DNA of 64,000 nt from Allosaccharopolyspora coralli (lineage in GTDB: Bacteria > Actinomycetota > Actinomycetes > Mycobacteriales > Pseudonocardiaceae): contig NZ_CP045929.1 of NCBI RefSeq assembly GCF_009664835.1, positions 3,720,001-3,784,000 of the forward strand, given 5' to 3'. The position numbers were made by a program, and so were the translations under genes. The notes under the pieces were generated by a model that made no database searches, had not been told where the DNA came from, and was given only the letters and a program-made list of their open reading frames with translations. Positions 9,801 to 16,830 of this stretch are shown piece after piece (position 1 is the first letter of the stretch; each line of letters begins with the position of its first letter).

Positions 9801-10560
9801 GATGCCGGGCGGCTTCCTGGTCGGCTTCGTCCTTGGCCAGCTCGGCCCGGGCACTGACCAGGTCGTCGGCGACGAGCCGAAGCCGCGCGTCCCGCAGCTC
9901 CGACTGCACCGTCTGCGCCTTGCGCGCGATCTCGGCCTGCTTGCCCAGTGGCTTGAGTTGGCGGCGCAACTCGCTGGTGAGGTCCGTGAGCCGGGTCAGG
10001 TTCGCCTGCATCGCGTCGAGCTTGCGCAGCGCCTTTTCCTTGCGCTTGCGGTGTTTGAGCACGCCTGCGGCCTCTTCGATGAGCCTGCGGTGCTCGTCCG
10101 GCTTGGCCTGCAGGATCGAGGCGAGCTGGCCCTGACCGACGATGACGTGCATCTCGCGTCCGATACCGGAATCGGAGAGGAGTTCCTGCACGTCCATCAG
10201 ACGACACGAGTTGCCGTTGATCTCGTACTCGGAAGCGCCGTCGCGGAACATCCGCCGGGTGATCGAGACCTCGGTGTAGTCGATGGGCAGCGCGCCGTCG
10301 GCGTTGTCGATGGTCAACGTCACCTCGGCACGACCGAGCGGGGCACGGCCGGAGGTGCCCGCGAAGATGACGTCCTCCATCTTGCCGCCGCGCAGCGCCT
10401 TCGCGCCCTGCTCCCCCATCACCCAGGTCAGCGCGTCGAGGACGTTCGACTTGCCCGAGCCGTTGGGGCCGACCACGCAGGTGATGCCGGGTTCGAAGCG
10501 CAGCGTCGTGGCCGAGGCGAAGGACTTGAAACCCTTGAGGGTCAGGCTCTTCAAATGCAC
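6811..10560 (-). CDS. smc: Chromosome segregation ATPase SMC
   Basis: Structural-maintenance-of-chromosomes ATPase, 1249 aa, which with ScpAB organises and resolves the replicating nucleoid. Walker A GPNGSGKSN is at residues 31-39. Two long Glu/Arg/Ala-rich coiled coils flank a hinge rich in Gly/Ala/Val (about 500-640). The ABC signature LSGGEKS is near residue 1100 and Walker B VLDEVEAALDD near 1128. The last ~60 residues are a Pro/Glu/Gly/Ser-rich acidic tail that seems disordered and is not part of the ATPase head. GTG 10560 (VHLKSLTLKGF) matches the family N-terminus; the frame stays open 24 codons upstream, but that segment looks non-coding. Tail-to-tail with DUF664; acyP is directly upstream, as in mycobacteria. 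Confidence 0.96.
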   Translation of the reverse strand: MHLKSLTLKGFKSFASATTLRFEPGITCVVGPNGSGKSNVLDALTWVMGEQGAKALRGGKMEDVIFAGTSGRAPLGRAEVTLTIDNADGALPIDYTEVSITRRMFRDGASEYEINGNSCRLMDVQELLSDSGIGREMHVIVGQGQLASILQAKPDEHRRLIEEAAGVLKHRKRKEKALRKLDAMQANLTRLTDLTSELRRQLKPLGKQAEIARKAQTVQSELRDARLRLVADDLVSARAELAKDEADQEAARHRRTEVERALQFAQNEEKTLEEQVAADAPRLTKAQDTWYRLSALEERLRGTHRLAGERLRHLTEQTEQQRSGRDPEEFEREAEEVAAREEYLQEEVEHAREALAEVVESRAELERQHQEAEREHMAAVRAIADRREGVARLSGQVESTRSKAGATGDEIERLSNALTEATERAETAQSAFADAHAESGGAESDGADLEQRKVTAEQERDAARARVEELVKDERATEQEIASWRARVEALSMGLRRKDGAGALMAAGGRVPGLLGSVAALLTVEQGAEVALAAALGAVADAVAVDSVDDAVTALEVLRSDEAGSSGVLVGGAQAADRSQWPALDGGARWAVDLVQAPDALRPAVTQALDKLAVVDDLSAAKALVARHPQVRAVTTNGDVLGATWAVGGSGDNQSTLEVQAAVDEAEQELAAAQRRLEQHSAALEGARAEEQTSRDSVRDAQEQINEANVRNARSSERLASLERDATSATAEVQRLREQREKVEASRELALEQLAELEERLAAVENEQAEQAEPDTDVRDRVGQELGTVRQQEMDSRLAVRTAEEQARSVQGKADQLRRQARQEREARARAEAQVRARERGARVAKAVVAGCETALERIAMSLTAATRERDEAHALQNEHEQKLGTVRTRVRELSGELEKLTDAVHRDEVVRAEQRLRIEQIEAKAIEDFGVGLDDLVDEYGPTVAVPASQAEIAEYEAAKERGEDVSEPPSVPFDRATQERRAQRAEKDLNALGKVNPLALEEFAALEERYKFLSTQLEDIKDTRRDLLGVVKEVDEKILEVFGAAFEDVAAEFKKVFSVLFPGGEGKLVLTDPDDMLTTGVEVEARPPGKKVKRLSLLSGGEKSLTAVAMLVAIFRARPSPFYVLDEVEAALDDTNLRRLISLLDELRSTSQLLIITHQKPTMEIADALYGVSMQGDGITTVISQRLSGADGGPKQPAPIGPDEPLAGEVVASGDEAPEVEGGSAGGEPDGDPASEQGVVSGESGTS

Positions 10561-10668
10561 GGCTACCGACGACCTTCCCGCGAACGACGAGTCACGCCCG
10601 ATCCCGGGGAGCCTACCCGTGCGGGCGGCCACGACCTCGCAGAACCGGTGTCCGGGTGTCGATCACGA

Positions 10669-10953
10669 CTACCTCTCGACGAAGCCGTCCAGACCACCCT
10701 TGGCCTCCGACCATCGTTCGGCGACGTACTCGACCGCTCCCGGCGCGCGCTCCGAACGCAACGCCGCAAGCAGCTTTTCGCAGTTCACACGAGACCCTTC
10801 TGCGACGACCTCGACCCGGCTCGCGGGGAGGTTGGTGGCGCTGCCGACGAGGCCGAGCTCGAGGGCGCGGGCCCGTGTCCACCACCGGAAACCGACGCCC
10901 TGCACGCGACCGTGCACCCAGGCGGTCAACCGGATCGGTTCCGAATCACTCAC
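10669..10953 (-). CDS. acyP: Acylphosphatase
   Basis: A small (94-aa) enzyme hydrolysing acyl-phosphates. The family signature VHGRVQGVGFRWWTR contains the catalytic Arg, and the second motif GLVGSATNLPASRVEVVAEG carries the Asn, in the usual order. A GTG at 10953 (VSDSEPIRL) is taken as start; an ATG six codons upstream at 10971 is also possible. Lies 108 bp upstream of smc on the same strand, matching the acyP-smc pairing in other actinobacteria. Confidence 0.92.
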   Translation of the reverse strand: MSDSEPIRLTAWVHGRVQGVGFRWWTRARALELGLVGSATNLPASRVEVVAEGSRVNCEKLLAALRSERAPGAVEYVAERWSEAKGGLDGFVER

Positions 10954-11198
10954 CCCTGTATGGTGCCGCATCGGTCTCGTGGCGATCTTCGCCGGTCAGG
11001 TCCTCGGCGTCCGGTCGACATGATCACGACGGGTTCGCGGGGAAGTCACGACCGCGGCACGGTCCGACGCCCGGAGTCCCGGCCGTACCGCTGTCACCGC
11101 TACCGTGTCCGACGGTTTCGGGCGACTTGCCCGGCCCGGAGACGCCCGGTGGCACACGTGCCGTGACGAATCGCTCCGGTCGAACGAGTGGGAGTCCG

Positions 11199-11771
11199 AT
11201 GGATCCGATGCACGGCCAGGAAGGGATCGGCAAGCGGGTGGCAGCGCTGGCCGCCTCAGGTCTCGCCGTCGCCACCGGTTTCGCCACCGCGGCCACCGTC
11301 GCACTCGCGAGCCAGCAGACGGACTCATCGGCGAACCCCCGACCGCCTGCCGCCACCACGGCGCCGACCACCTCCTCCAGCAGCATGCTTCCTCGGCCGC
11401 CCGGGTCGCCGCCGCCTCCTGCACCGCCGTCGCCGTCCAGCGGCGAGTCCGGTTCCACGACGAACGGCCCCACGTCGACGACCGATGAGCCTGTGAACAC
11501 CACCCCGGAGCCGCCGGGGTCGACCCCGAACGACCCGCTTCCACCACCGGCGCCGCCTCCGGGCCCGCCCACCTCGGCGCCGCCGACGACCTCGACGCCT
11601 CCACCGGAGCCGACGACCTCGCCGCCGACGTCGGAGCCGCCACCGTCCAGCACGACCAGCCCGACCACCTCGTCGTCCCAGAGCGGAACGACCTCGTCCT
11701 CGCCGACGACCACCGACGACGAGCCCGAGTCAGGCGAGAGCACACAACGCCAGGAATCCGGCAACGAATGA
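11199..11771 (+). CDS. Membrane-anchored or secreted Pro/Ser/Thr-rich protein
   Basis: A 190-aa protein of unknown function. The first 11 residues are hydrophilic, and a hydrophobic Ala/Val/Gly-rich segment (about 12-38, ending AASQQ-like) can act as a signal anchor. The remaining ~150 residues are almost entirely Pro, Ser, Thr, Gly and acidic residues (PPAPPPGPP, TTSTPPPEP and similar), a low-complexity stalk typical of wall-spanning or O-mannosylated actinobacterial surface proteins. ATG 11199 follows GGGAG. The stop overlaps the next gene's start by ATGA (11768-11771), so the two are translationally coupled. The antisense frame is open too, but this sense reading has the RBS, signal anchor and coupling. 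Confidence 0.65.
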   Translation: MDPMHGQEGIGKRVAALAASGLAVATGFATAATVALASQQTDSSANPRPPAATTAPTTSSSSMLPRPPGSPPPPAPPSPSSGESGSTTNGPTSTTDEPVNTTPEPPGSTPNDPLPPPAPPPGPPTSAPPTTSTPPPEPTTSPPTSEPPPSSTTSPTTSSSQSGTTSSSPTTTDDEPESGESTQRQESGNE

Positions 11772-11959
11772 GCACGCAGCTCGCGGTGCACGCGTGCCGG
11801 TCGCTGTGCTCCTGGCACCGCACTCGCACGGAACTCGACGGGCTCCCGCTGCTGGCCTGCCGTGGTTGCGGCTCGCAGTGGGTGCGTAGCGAGCCGTGGA
11901 CGCCGATCGACCACACCGGCTGCATCCCCGACGACGTCCGCACCGAACTCCGCCGCTGA
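11768..11959 (+). CDS. 63-aa zinc-ribbon-like peptide, coupled to surface protein
   Basis: A 63-aa protein starting at the ATGA overlap with the Pro-rich gene. It has two Cys pairs, CxxxC (Cys10, Cys14) and CxxC (Cys31, Cys34 in ACRGCGSQW), plus several Trp and His residues. This suggests a compact zinc ribbon. No enzyme domain is visible. Coupling implies stoichiometric production with the surface protein, but the predicted compartments differ (cytoplasmic versus exported). Function unknown. Confidence 0.6.
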   Translation: MSTQLAVHACRSLCSWHRTRTELDGLPLLACRGCGSQWVRSEPWTPIDHTGCIPDDVRTELRR

Positions 11960-12033
11960 CCACCATCCGGCCGACCCCGACGAACTCGACACCGAGTCCC
12001 CGGGCGTCCCCACCCACATTCCACCCGCCCGGG

Positions 12034-12095
12034 TGGGGACAACTCCCCCACCCTGTGGATAGCGAGGTGGCAAATTCGCGCGAATTTGCCACCCG
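12034..12095. repeat. PAL-D element, copy 2 (inverted orientation)
   Basis: A palindrome with core AAATTCGCGCGAATTT, perfect over 28 bp (12066-12093), is preceded by TGTGGATAG (12054-12062; reverse CTATCCACA) and TGGGGACAA (12034-12042; reverse TTGTCCCCA). Box spacing is 20 bp start to start, against 19 in the other copies. Located between convergent genes: the zinc-ribbon peptide (+) and the kinase (-). Confidence 0.8.
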
Positions 12096-12100
12096 CCCGG

Positions 12101-12733
12101 TCAGATTGGGTCGCCGTGGACCAGGACGGTGGCGTGAGTGCGGGTCGGGGCGATGAGGGTGGCGTTGCGCTCGTCGCTGCGGGCGACCCACGCGCGCGCG
12201 TCTTCCGGGGTCTTGCCGTGGCGGACGTGCCTGTCGACGAGCCGCTGCACTCGCGCTGCGTCGTCGGGCAGCAGGAACCACGTCTCGTCCAGCACTTCCC
12301 GCACCCGGGCCCACGGCCCCGAGTCGAGCAGCAGGTAGTTCCCCTCGGTGATCACCAGCGGCACGTCCGGCGGCACTGCGATGGCTCCGGCGAAGGATTC
12401 CTCGATGTCGCGGTGAAACTCCGGCGCGTAGACGACCTCTCCCTCCGGATGCCGCAGCCGCCGGAGCAGCGCGAGATATCCGGCCGAGTCGAAGGTGTCC
12501 GGAGCGCCCTTGCAGTCGCGCCGCCCGAGCCTGTGGAGTTCGGCCTCCGCGAGGTGGAAGCCGTCCATCGGCACGACGACCGCCCGAGATCCGAGTGCGT
12601 CGAGCACGTCGGCCGCGACGGTCCCCTTGCCCGCTCCCGGGGCTCCCGTGATGCCGAGGAGTCGTCGTGCACCGCGCTCGACGAGTGTCTCCGCCCGGCG
12701 CACGAGTTCCGAGAGATCGTCGTCGCAGTCCAC
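12101..12733 (-). CDS. P-loop nucleoside/sugar kinase-like protein (paralogue K1), last gene of RiPP operon
   Basis: A 210-aa P-loop kinase of the uridine kinase/phosphoribulokinase/YFH7-like group ('nucleoside/nucleotide kinase family'). Walker A is LGITGAPGAGKGT. The MDGFHL segment carries the catalytic Asp, and LVITEGNYLLLD is Walker B-like. GAPDTFD and RHVRHGKTPEDARAWVARSDERNA are family segments. GTG 12733 is chosen; the frame is open further upstream, but that segment overlaps the MFS gene. It begins 19 bp after the MFS stop and so looks like the distal gene of the RiPP operon. A close paralogue (K2) lies at 16825-17448. The substrate is not determinable; carbohydrate or nucleoside are options. 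Confidence 0.82.
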   Translation of the reverse strand: MDCDDDLSELVRRAETLVERGARRLLGITGAPGAGKGTVAADVLDALGSRAVVVPMDGFHLAEAELHRLGRRDCKGAPDTFDSAGYLALLRRLRHPEGEVVYAPEFHRDIEESFAGAIAVPPDVPLVITEGNYLLLDSGPWARVREVLDETWFLLPDDAARVQRLVDRHVRHGKTPEDARAWVARSDERNATLIAPTRTHATVLVHGDPI

Positions 12734-12752
12734 AGTGGACAAATCTCGCTCC

Positions 12753-14036
12753 CTACAACGCGGTGAGCCTCCGTGCGGAGAACGCGACGACGACACCCAC
12801 CAGCGCCGCCGCCGTGAGCAATACCGTACCCAGCGAGGTGAATGTCGCCAGCGGTCCGGCGACGGCGGCGCCGAGCGGCATGAGCCCCCACGCGAGGACC
12901 CGGTGTGCGCTGGTGACCCGGCCCATCATCGGCGCCGGGGTGAGACGCTGGCGTTTCGTCGCGGACAGCACGTTCCATCCGCCGGCGCCGACTCCCATGA
13001 CGAAGTACGCGATCCACGCGACGACGGGCACCGGCGCGAGCCCGAACAGCGCGATCCCGAGTGCCAGCAGGCTCAGACAACCGATCATGACGTGCCCCGT
13101 CGCGGCGCGCTCCGCGCACCAGGGCACGACCTGCGCGGCCAGGATGGTGCCGACGGCGGTGCACACGAGCAGCGTCGGCACAGCCGCGGCGGGTAGCTCG
13201 AGGACTTCGATCGCATACAGCACCGCGATGGCATTGACCGCGCTGATGAGCAGCGCCGTCATCCCGACGACGCCCACCACGGTGCGTAACGCCGGTTCAC
13301 CGAGCAGGAACCGGAGCCCCGAGAGCACCTCCGACCGCAGCGTCGTACGGGACTGCCCGCCGTCGGCTGCGCCCGTCTTGCCGCCGGAGTCGCGCACCCG
13401 TGGCAGCACGCAGACACGTAGCGCGGCGAGGATGAAGGCCAGCGAGATCGTCGCGAAGCAAGCCGCGGGCTCCCACGCGAACAGGGCTGCCGCCGCGAGC
13501 GGCCCGGCGATCTGGATGCCGGTGGTCTCCACCCCGACGAATCGACCGTTCGCCCGTTCCAGATCGTCGGACCCGGCGTAGGAGACGAGCATGGACTGCG
13601 ACGCCGAGTCCGCGAACGTCTCGGCGCAGGTCAGCAGGAAGGCGCTCGCGACCAGGACCCACAGCACGTCGGTGCCCGTGACGATGCTCGCCGCGAGCAC
13701 GAGTGTGAGAACGAACCGGAACACGTGCGCCCACAGCACCGTCCACTTCGGTTCACACCGGTCCACCAGCGCACCGGCGGGAAGCGCCACCAGCAGCCAC
13801 GGCAGCACCTCGGCGACGGCGACCGCCGAGACGGCCAGCGGGTCGCGAGTGCTCACCGCCGCGTACAGCGGCAGAGCGGCCGTCCGCACCCCGTCGCCCA
13901 TCGACGTGAGCGCCCAGCTCACGAGCAGGCCCCGGAACGATCGGGTGCGCACCCCGACATGGTGGGCCTGCTCCTGCGGGGCCAGGGTCATGCGGTGCTC
14001 CGTTCCGAGGTGCGAGTGGTTCGGTCGCGCGCTCAC
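12753..14036 (-). CDS. MFS transporter, candidate RiPP exporter
   Basis: A 427-aa major facilitator with 12 predicted helices and DHA3/MacB-unrelated drug-exporter character. The motif A-like loop LPAGALVDRCEPKWT lies after TM2 and GRVTSAHRVLAWGLMPLGAA in the C-terminal half. The GTG at 14036 overlaps the upstream DUF5825-like stop (GTGA), indicating coupling; a second in-frame start is ATG 13991. In this operon the obvious job is export of the modified peptide or self-protection. No ABC exporter or leader peptidase gene is present, which is unusual for a RiPP cluster. Confidence 0.85.
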   Translation of the reverse strand: MSARPNHSHLGTEHRMTLAPQEQAHHVGVRTRSFRGLLVSWALTSMGDGVRTAALPLYAAVSTRDPLAVSAVAVAEVLPWLLVALPAGALVDRCEPKWTVLWAHVFRFVLTLVLAASIVTGTDVLWVLVASAFLLTCAETFADSASQSMLVSYAGSDDLERANGRFVGVETTGIQIAGPLAAAALFAWEPAACFATISLAFILAALRVCVLPRVRDSGGKTGAADGGQSRTTLRSEVLSGLRFLLGEPALRTVVGVVGMTALLISAVNAIAVLYAIEVLELPAAAVPTLLVCTAVGTILAAQVVPWCAERAATGHVMIGCLSLLALGIALFGLAPVPVVAWIAYFVMGVGAGGWNVLSATKRQRLTPAPMMGRVTSAHRVLAWGLMPLGAAVAGPLATFTSLGTVLLTAAALVGVVVAFSARRLTAL

Positions 14037-14653
14037 ACCACCATCGCGGGGACCGGCCATCGTCGTACTCGAACCGGGGCCCACCACAGTCGCTCGCCGA
14101 GCGCCACGAGCAGTCCGGCTTCCTGGAGTGATTCCGCGACCCACGGGGCGACGGAAGCCGGGGGCCTTCCTGCGCCCAGCTCACGCAGAGCCTCCACGTA
14201 CGCGGCGTCGTCCACGACGTACCGGTCGAGCACGTCGCGTCGACGGTCACGCACTTCCACGAGTCCCGGACCGTGGCGCATGAGACACCGTCCCGGGTAC
14301 CACCGGTTGCACCATTCCGCGAGATCCACCCGATCGGCGCAGTCCCCATCGACCCACCGCGGCGGGTACAGGTGGGCGAACGCACGCCAGTCGGGCAGTT
14401 CGTCGACCCGCTGATCGTTGACCCGCAGGGTCCAGTCGCACTCCACGGCCCACGCCGTCAGTTCCCGTACGAGGTCCAGCCTGCGCAGATCGTCCCCGTC
14501 GGCAGCGATCGCGACGGGTTCGACGAGGGTGACGCGGGTGGTTCCCGCCGCGCACAGCGAGCGCGCCGTGGGGACAGGATTCGCAGGTGTGCTCGTCAGC
14601 CGTACTTCTCCCGTGCGGGAGCACTCCGGCGGCATCGTGCTCTTCGAAGTCAT
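14033..14653 (-). CDS. DUF5825-like RiPP maturation partner protein
   Basis: A 206-aa protein that I recognise as resembling DUF5825, a family I recall next to B12 radical-SAM RiPP methyltransferases; no search was possible. No catalytic motif is evident. The central part has WCNRWYPGRCLMRHGPGL. The C-terminal ~60 residues (YVEALRELGAG then WVAESLQEAGLLVALGERLWW) look like a winged-helix/PqqD-like unit, similar in feel to the maturase C-terminus. A peptide-binding or chaperone role is therefore inferred. ATG 14653 follows GAGGGAAG; an alternative ATG 14668 overlaps the maturase stop (ATGA). The 3' end overlaps the MFS start. Confidence 0.7.
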   Translation of the reverse strand: MTSKSTMPPECSRTGEVRLTSTPANPVPTARSLCAAGTTRVTLVEPVAIAADGDDLRRLDLVRELTAWAVECDWTLRVNDQRVDELPDWRAFAHLYPPRWVDGDCADRVDLAEWCNRWYPGRCLMRHGPGLVEVRDRRRDVLDRYVVDDAAYVEALRELGAGRPPASVAPWVAESLQEAGLLVALGERLWWAPVRVRRWPVPAMVV

Positions 14654-14664
14654 GGGCGCTTCCC

Positions 14665-16491
14665 TCATGCGATGCGGAGCAGCTGCTGACCGGTGGCACG
14701 CGGCACGACGTGGACGTGTGCGCCGTCGTCGCCGTACACCAGCCCGGACATCGTCCATTCCGCCAACCGGTCGGTGATCTTCGCGTGTTCGGCGCCACAT
14801 TCCCTCGCGAGTGAGTCCACTGTGCGGGGACGGTCGAGGGCGTGGAAGAGGTGTCGGTCGAAGGGGTCGTCGAGCACTTGTTCCGTCCGCCCGTGCCCCG
14901 GCCGGTCGCCCAGGATCACGATGCCGGAGTCGGATCGATGCCACCCGAGACCGCTCCGCGCATGGTCGGTGCGCCAGCTTGCGATCGCGTCGAGCACCGC
15001 GCGCTCGGCGGGTTCGGTGAGTCCCGCCGGTTCGGCCGCGAACAGATACGCGAGGTCGTCCAGCTCGGCCGCCGAGAGGTCGTAGGTGATGGCGTACTGC
15101 GGATCCGGCGTCCTCTCGGCGAACCCGAGTGCGGGATCGTCGAAGAACGGGCTGAACCGTTCGATCGCCACCCGGTCGGCACCGTCCATCGGTGGCAGGT
15201 GGGCCAGTGCGGGCATCTGCGCGGCGGCGGCGAGGTGATCCACATCGGACTCACCGGGGAATCCGTAGAGATAGTTCCACATCACCGTCATTCCCAGTTC
15301 GGAGGCGTCGCGCAGCATCCGGACGTTCTGGCACCCGGTCACCCCCTTGTCCATGCGCCGCAAGACGGAACTGCTGAGGCTCTCGATACCGGGCTGTACC
15401 TGCACGAACCCGGCATCGACGAGGTCGCGTAGCTGGTCGTGCCGCAGATTCGACTTGATCTCGCACTGCACCCGCAGATCGAGGTCTGCGTCACGAAGTC
15501 TCGGCAACACGGTCCGCAAGTGCTGCATGTCGAGGATGTTGTCGACCAGGTACAGGTCGAGGATCTGGTACCGCTCGACGAGTTCAAGGAGTTCGTCGTG
15601 GAACCGCTCGGGGCTCTTGCTGCGGAACTGCATGAACGAACCGTTGAGCCCGCAGAACGTGCAGTGATGCTTCTCGCCCCACCAGCATCCCCGCGCTCCC
15701 TCCACGACGAGTCGCGGCTCGATCGAGGTCGCGGCACGCGACGCGGCGAATCGGGGGAAGTATCCGTCGAAGTTCGGCGCGACGATGCTCGCGGGCGGCA
15801 GCGGCGCGGAGGTCATGCCGTTGGCGACCGAGTCACCGTCGGCGTCGCGCCAGCACAATCCCGGGATGTCGTCGACCGCCGTCGCCGCTCCGATCGCGGT
15901 GAGCAGCGCGTCGAAGGACCGCTCGCCCTCGCCGCGCACCGCATAGTCGATCTGGCGGAAGTTGCGGTGCCACGCGCGACCCTGCGGCCCGTCGCAGTTC
16001 GCGCCGCCGAGGACCGTCACGACCTGCGGTTCGATCCGTTTCAGCTCGGCCGCGAGCGCGAGCGCCGCCGTGTTCTGCTGGAACGTGGTGGTGAACCCGA
16101 ACACTTCTCCCGGTGCGGGCGCGCACGACCGGGCGTACTCCTTGATCCAATCAGGAACCCGTCGATGCAGATCGAGACAGAGCTTCAGGGTGTCCTCGTC
16201 GTCGCATCGAGGCGCGAACTCGGCGACTCTCCAGTGTGGATCGTCGTACAGTGCGGACGAGAACACCCAGTCGCCGTGACCCTGAAAGTAGGAGTCGAGC
16301 GCGAAATGCCCGTACCCGGCGGTGTCCAGGTCGGCCTCGTCGTGGGCCCAGTCGAAGAAGTCGAGGTTGGCGTCGAGCACCCGGACGTCGTCGACGTACG
16401 GATTGCCGAGCGCGACGGTCTTGAGGATCCCGCACGCCAGCGACGGGTACTCGACGGAGGCCCAGGGCATGGTCACGAGTGCCACGTCCAT
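14665..16491 (-). CDS. B12-binding radical SAM RiPP maturase (C-methyltransferase family)
   Basis: A 608-aa enzyme. Residues ~1-200 form a cobalamin-binding Rossmann-like domain (VALVTMPWASVEYPSLACGILK, then VTVLGGANCDGPQG). The radical SAM core has Cys269, Cys277 and Cys280 in GARGCWWGEKHHCTFCG. That is a CX7CX2C cluster site rather than the canonical CX3CX2C, and is the hallmark of the RiPP-maturation radical SAM family TIGR03975. Further core segments are YLVDNILDM, VQPGIESLSSSVLRRMDKG and NYLYGFPGESD. The last ~70 residues look like a winged-helix, leader-recognition-type module. ATG 16491 has GGAGGGGTGG upstream. It follows the 24-aa precursor gene after a hairpin. Expected chemistry is C-methylation of unactivated carbons, inferred from family. 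Confidence 0.93.
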   Translation of the reverse strand: MDVALVTMPWASVEYPSLACGILKTVALGNPYVDDVRVLDANLDFFDWAHDEADLDTAGYGHFALDSYFQGHGDWVFSSALYDDPHWRVAEFAPRCDDEDTLKLCLDLHRRVPDWIKEYARSCAPAPGEVFGFTTTFQQNTAALALAAELKRIEPQVVTVLGGANCDGPQGRAWHRNFRQIDYAVRGEGERSFDALLTAIGAATAVDDIPGLCWRDADGDSVANGMTSAPLPPASIVAPNFDGYFPRFAASRAATSIEPRLVVEGARGCWWGEKHHCTFCGLNGSFMQFRSKSPERFHDELLELVERYQILDLYLVDNILDMQHLRTVLPRLRDADLDLRVQCEIKSNLRHDQLRDLVDAGFVQVQPGIESLSSSVLRRMDKGVTGCQNVRMLRDASELGMTVMWNYLYGFPGESDVDHLAAAAQMPALAHLPPMDGADRVAIERFSPFFDDPALGFAERTPDPQYAITYDLSAAELDDLAYLFAAEPAGLTEPAERAVLDAIASWRTDHARSGLGWHRSDSGIVILGDRPGHGRTEQVLDDPFDRHLFHALDRPRTVDSLARECGAEHAKITDRLAEWTMSGLVYGDDGAHVHVVPRATGQQLLRIA

Positions 16492-16513
16492 GATCGGTCC
16501 ACCCCTCTCCGGG

Positions 16514-16541
16514 GGCGGGCGGGGCAAGCACCCCGCCCGCC
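16514..16541 (-). terminator. Strong hairpin between precursor and maturase genes
   Basis: A perfect 11-bp GC-only stem (16514-16524 with 16531-16541) and a 6-nt loop. It sits 10 bp after the precursor stop and about 20 bp before the maturase start. There is no T-tract, so it is more likely a partial terminator or 3'-end stabiliser than a full stop. Similar hairpins keep RiPP precursor transcript in excess over enzyme transcript. Confidence 0.7.
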
Positions 16542-16551
16542 GCGAACGAAC

Positions 16552-16626
16552 TCAGGAGATCCGGACACCGACGGGGCCGGAACCGACCGTTTCCTTCGGA
16601 TCGTTGTGCACGGTGGTCTTCTTCAT
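16552..16626 (-). CDS. 24-aa RiPP precursor peptide
   Basis: A short ORF of 24 codons. It begins MKKTTVHNDPKE and ends in a Gly/Pro/Val/Arg/Ile stretch, GSGPVGVRIS. A very strong Shine-Dalgarno (GGAGGGAGGTGA) lies 3-4 bp upstream of the ATG, far better than that of most genes in the window. It is first in the operon, directly before a B12 radical SAM RiPP maturase. No Cys, Trp or Tyr is present, so lanthionine, sactionine and Trp-linked products are excluded. The beta-carbons of Val, Ile, Thr and Pro are plausible methylation sites. The charged N-terminal half would be the leader and the C-terminal 8-10 residues the core. The leader/core border is not visible. Confidence 0.8.
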   Translation of the reverse strand: MKKTTVHNDPKETVGSGPVGVRIS

Positions 16627-16786
16627 GACCTCACCTCCCTCCGTCGCTCCTCCGGCGCCGCCCTGGAGGCGGGAGTGCCGAGGTCGTACGGCGGCGCGCG
16701 GCCGAACCGACGGTAGGCAGTGCCGCTAAACATCGGCTAACCGCACGGGGTCGGCTGGGGAGCGTGAGTCCCGCTGGCAGCCGGGA
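16627..16786 (-). promoter_or_regulatory. Upstream region of the RiPP operon
   Basis: About 160 bp between the kinase K2 terminator and the precursor gene must hold the RiPP operon promoter. On the minus strand the spaced direct repeat TTAGCCGATGTTTAGCGG (16724-16741) is the only AT-richer patch and a candidate regulator or sigma site. Two copies of GGGAGCGTGAGTC-like sequence lie at 16757-16770 and 16782-16795. No confident -35/-10 pair was found. Confidence 0.35.
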
Positions 16787-16830
16787 GCGTGAGTCTTTTT
16801 GGTGGCTGGAGCAACTAAAAAGGCTCACGC
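16787..16830. terminator. Bidirectional terminator after kinase K2
   Basis: Arms GCGTGAGTCTTTTT (16787-16800) and AAAAAGGCTCACGC (16817-16830) pair with one mismatch around a 16-nt loop. T-runs on both strands make this a good intrinsic terminator. It overlaps the K2 stop codon and insulates the sugar locus from the RiPP operon. Confidence 0.75.

Noticed and set aside
11024-12073. 349-aa open frame antisense to the Pro-rich gene
   Set aside because: It mirrors the low-complexity sense codons, lacks an RBS or recognisable domain, and the sense gene has an RBS, signal anchor and coupled downstream gene.
12101-12733. Pantothenate kinase (coaA) for the P-loop kinases
   Set aside because: The P-loop and MDGFHL resemble CoaA/uridine kinases, but length (~210 aa) and other conserved CoaA segments do not fit; left as nucleoside/sugar kinase-like.
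16787-16830. Second small peptide gene upstream of the RiPP precursor
   Set aside because: The region is an inverted repeat with T-runs; no ORF with a Shine-Dalgarno was found there on either strand.
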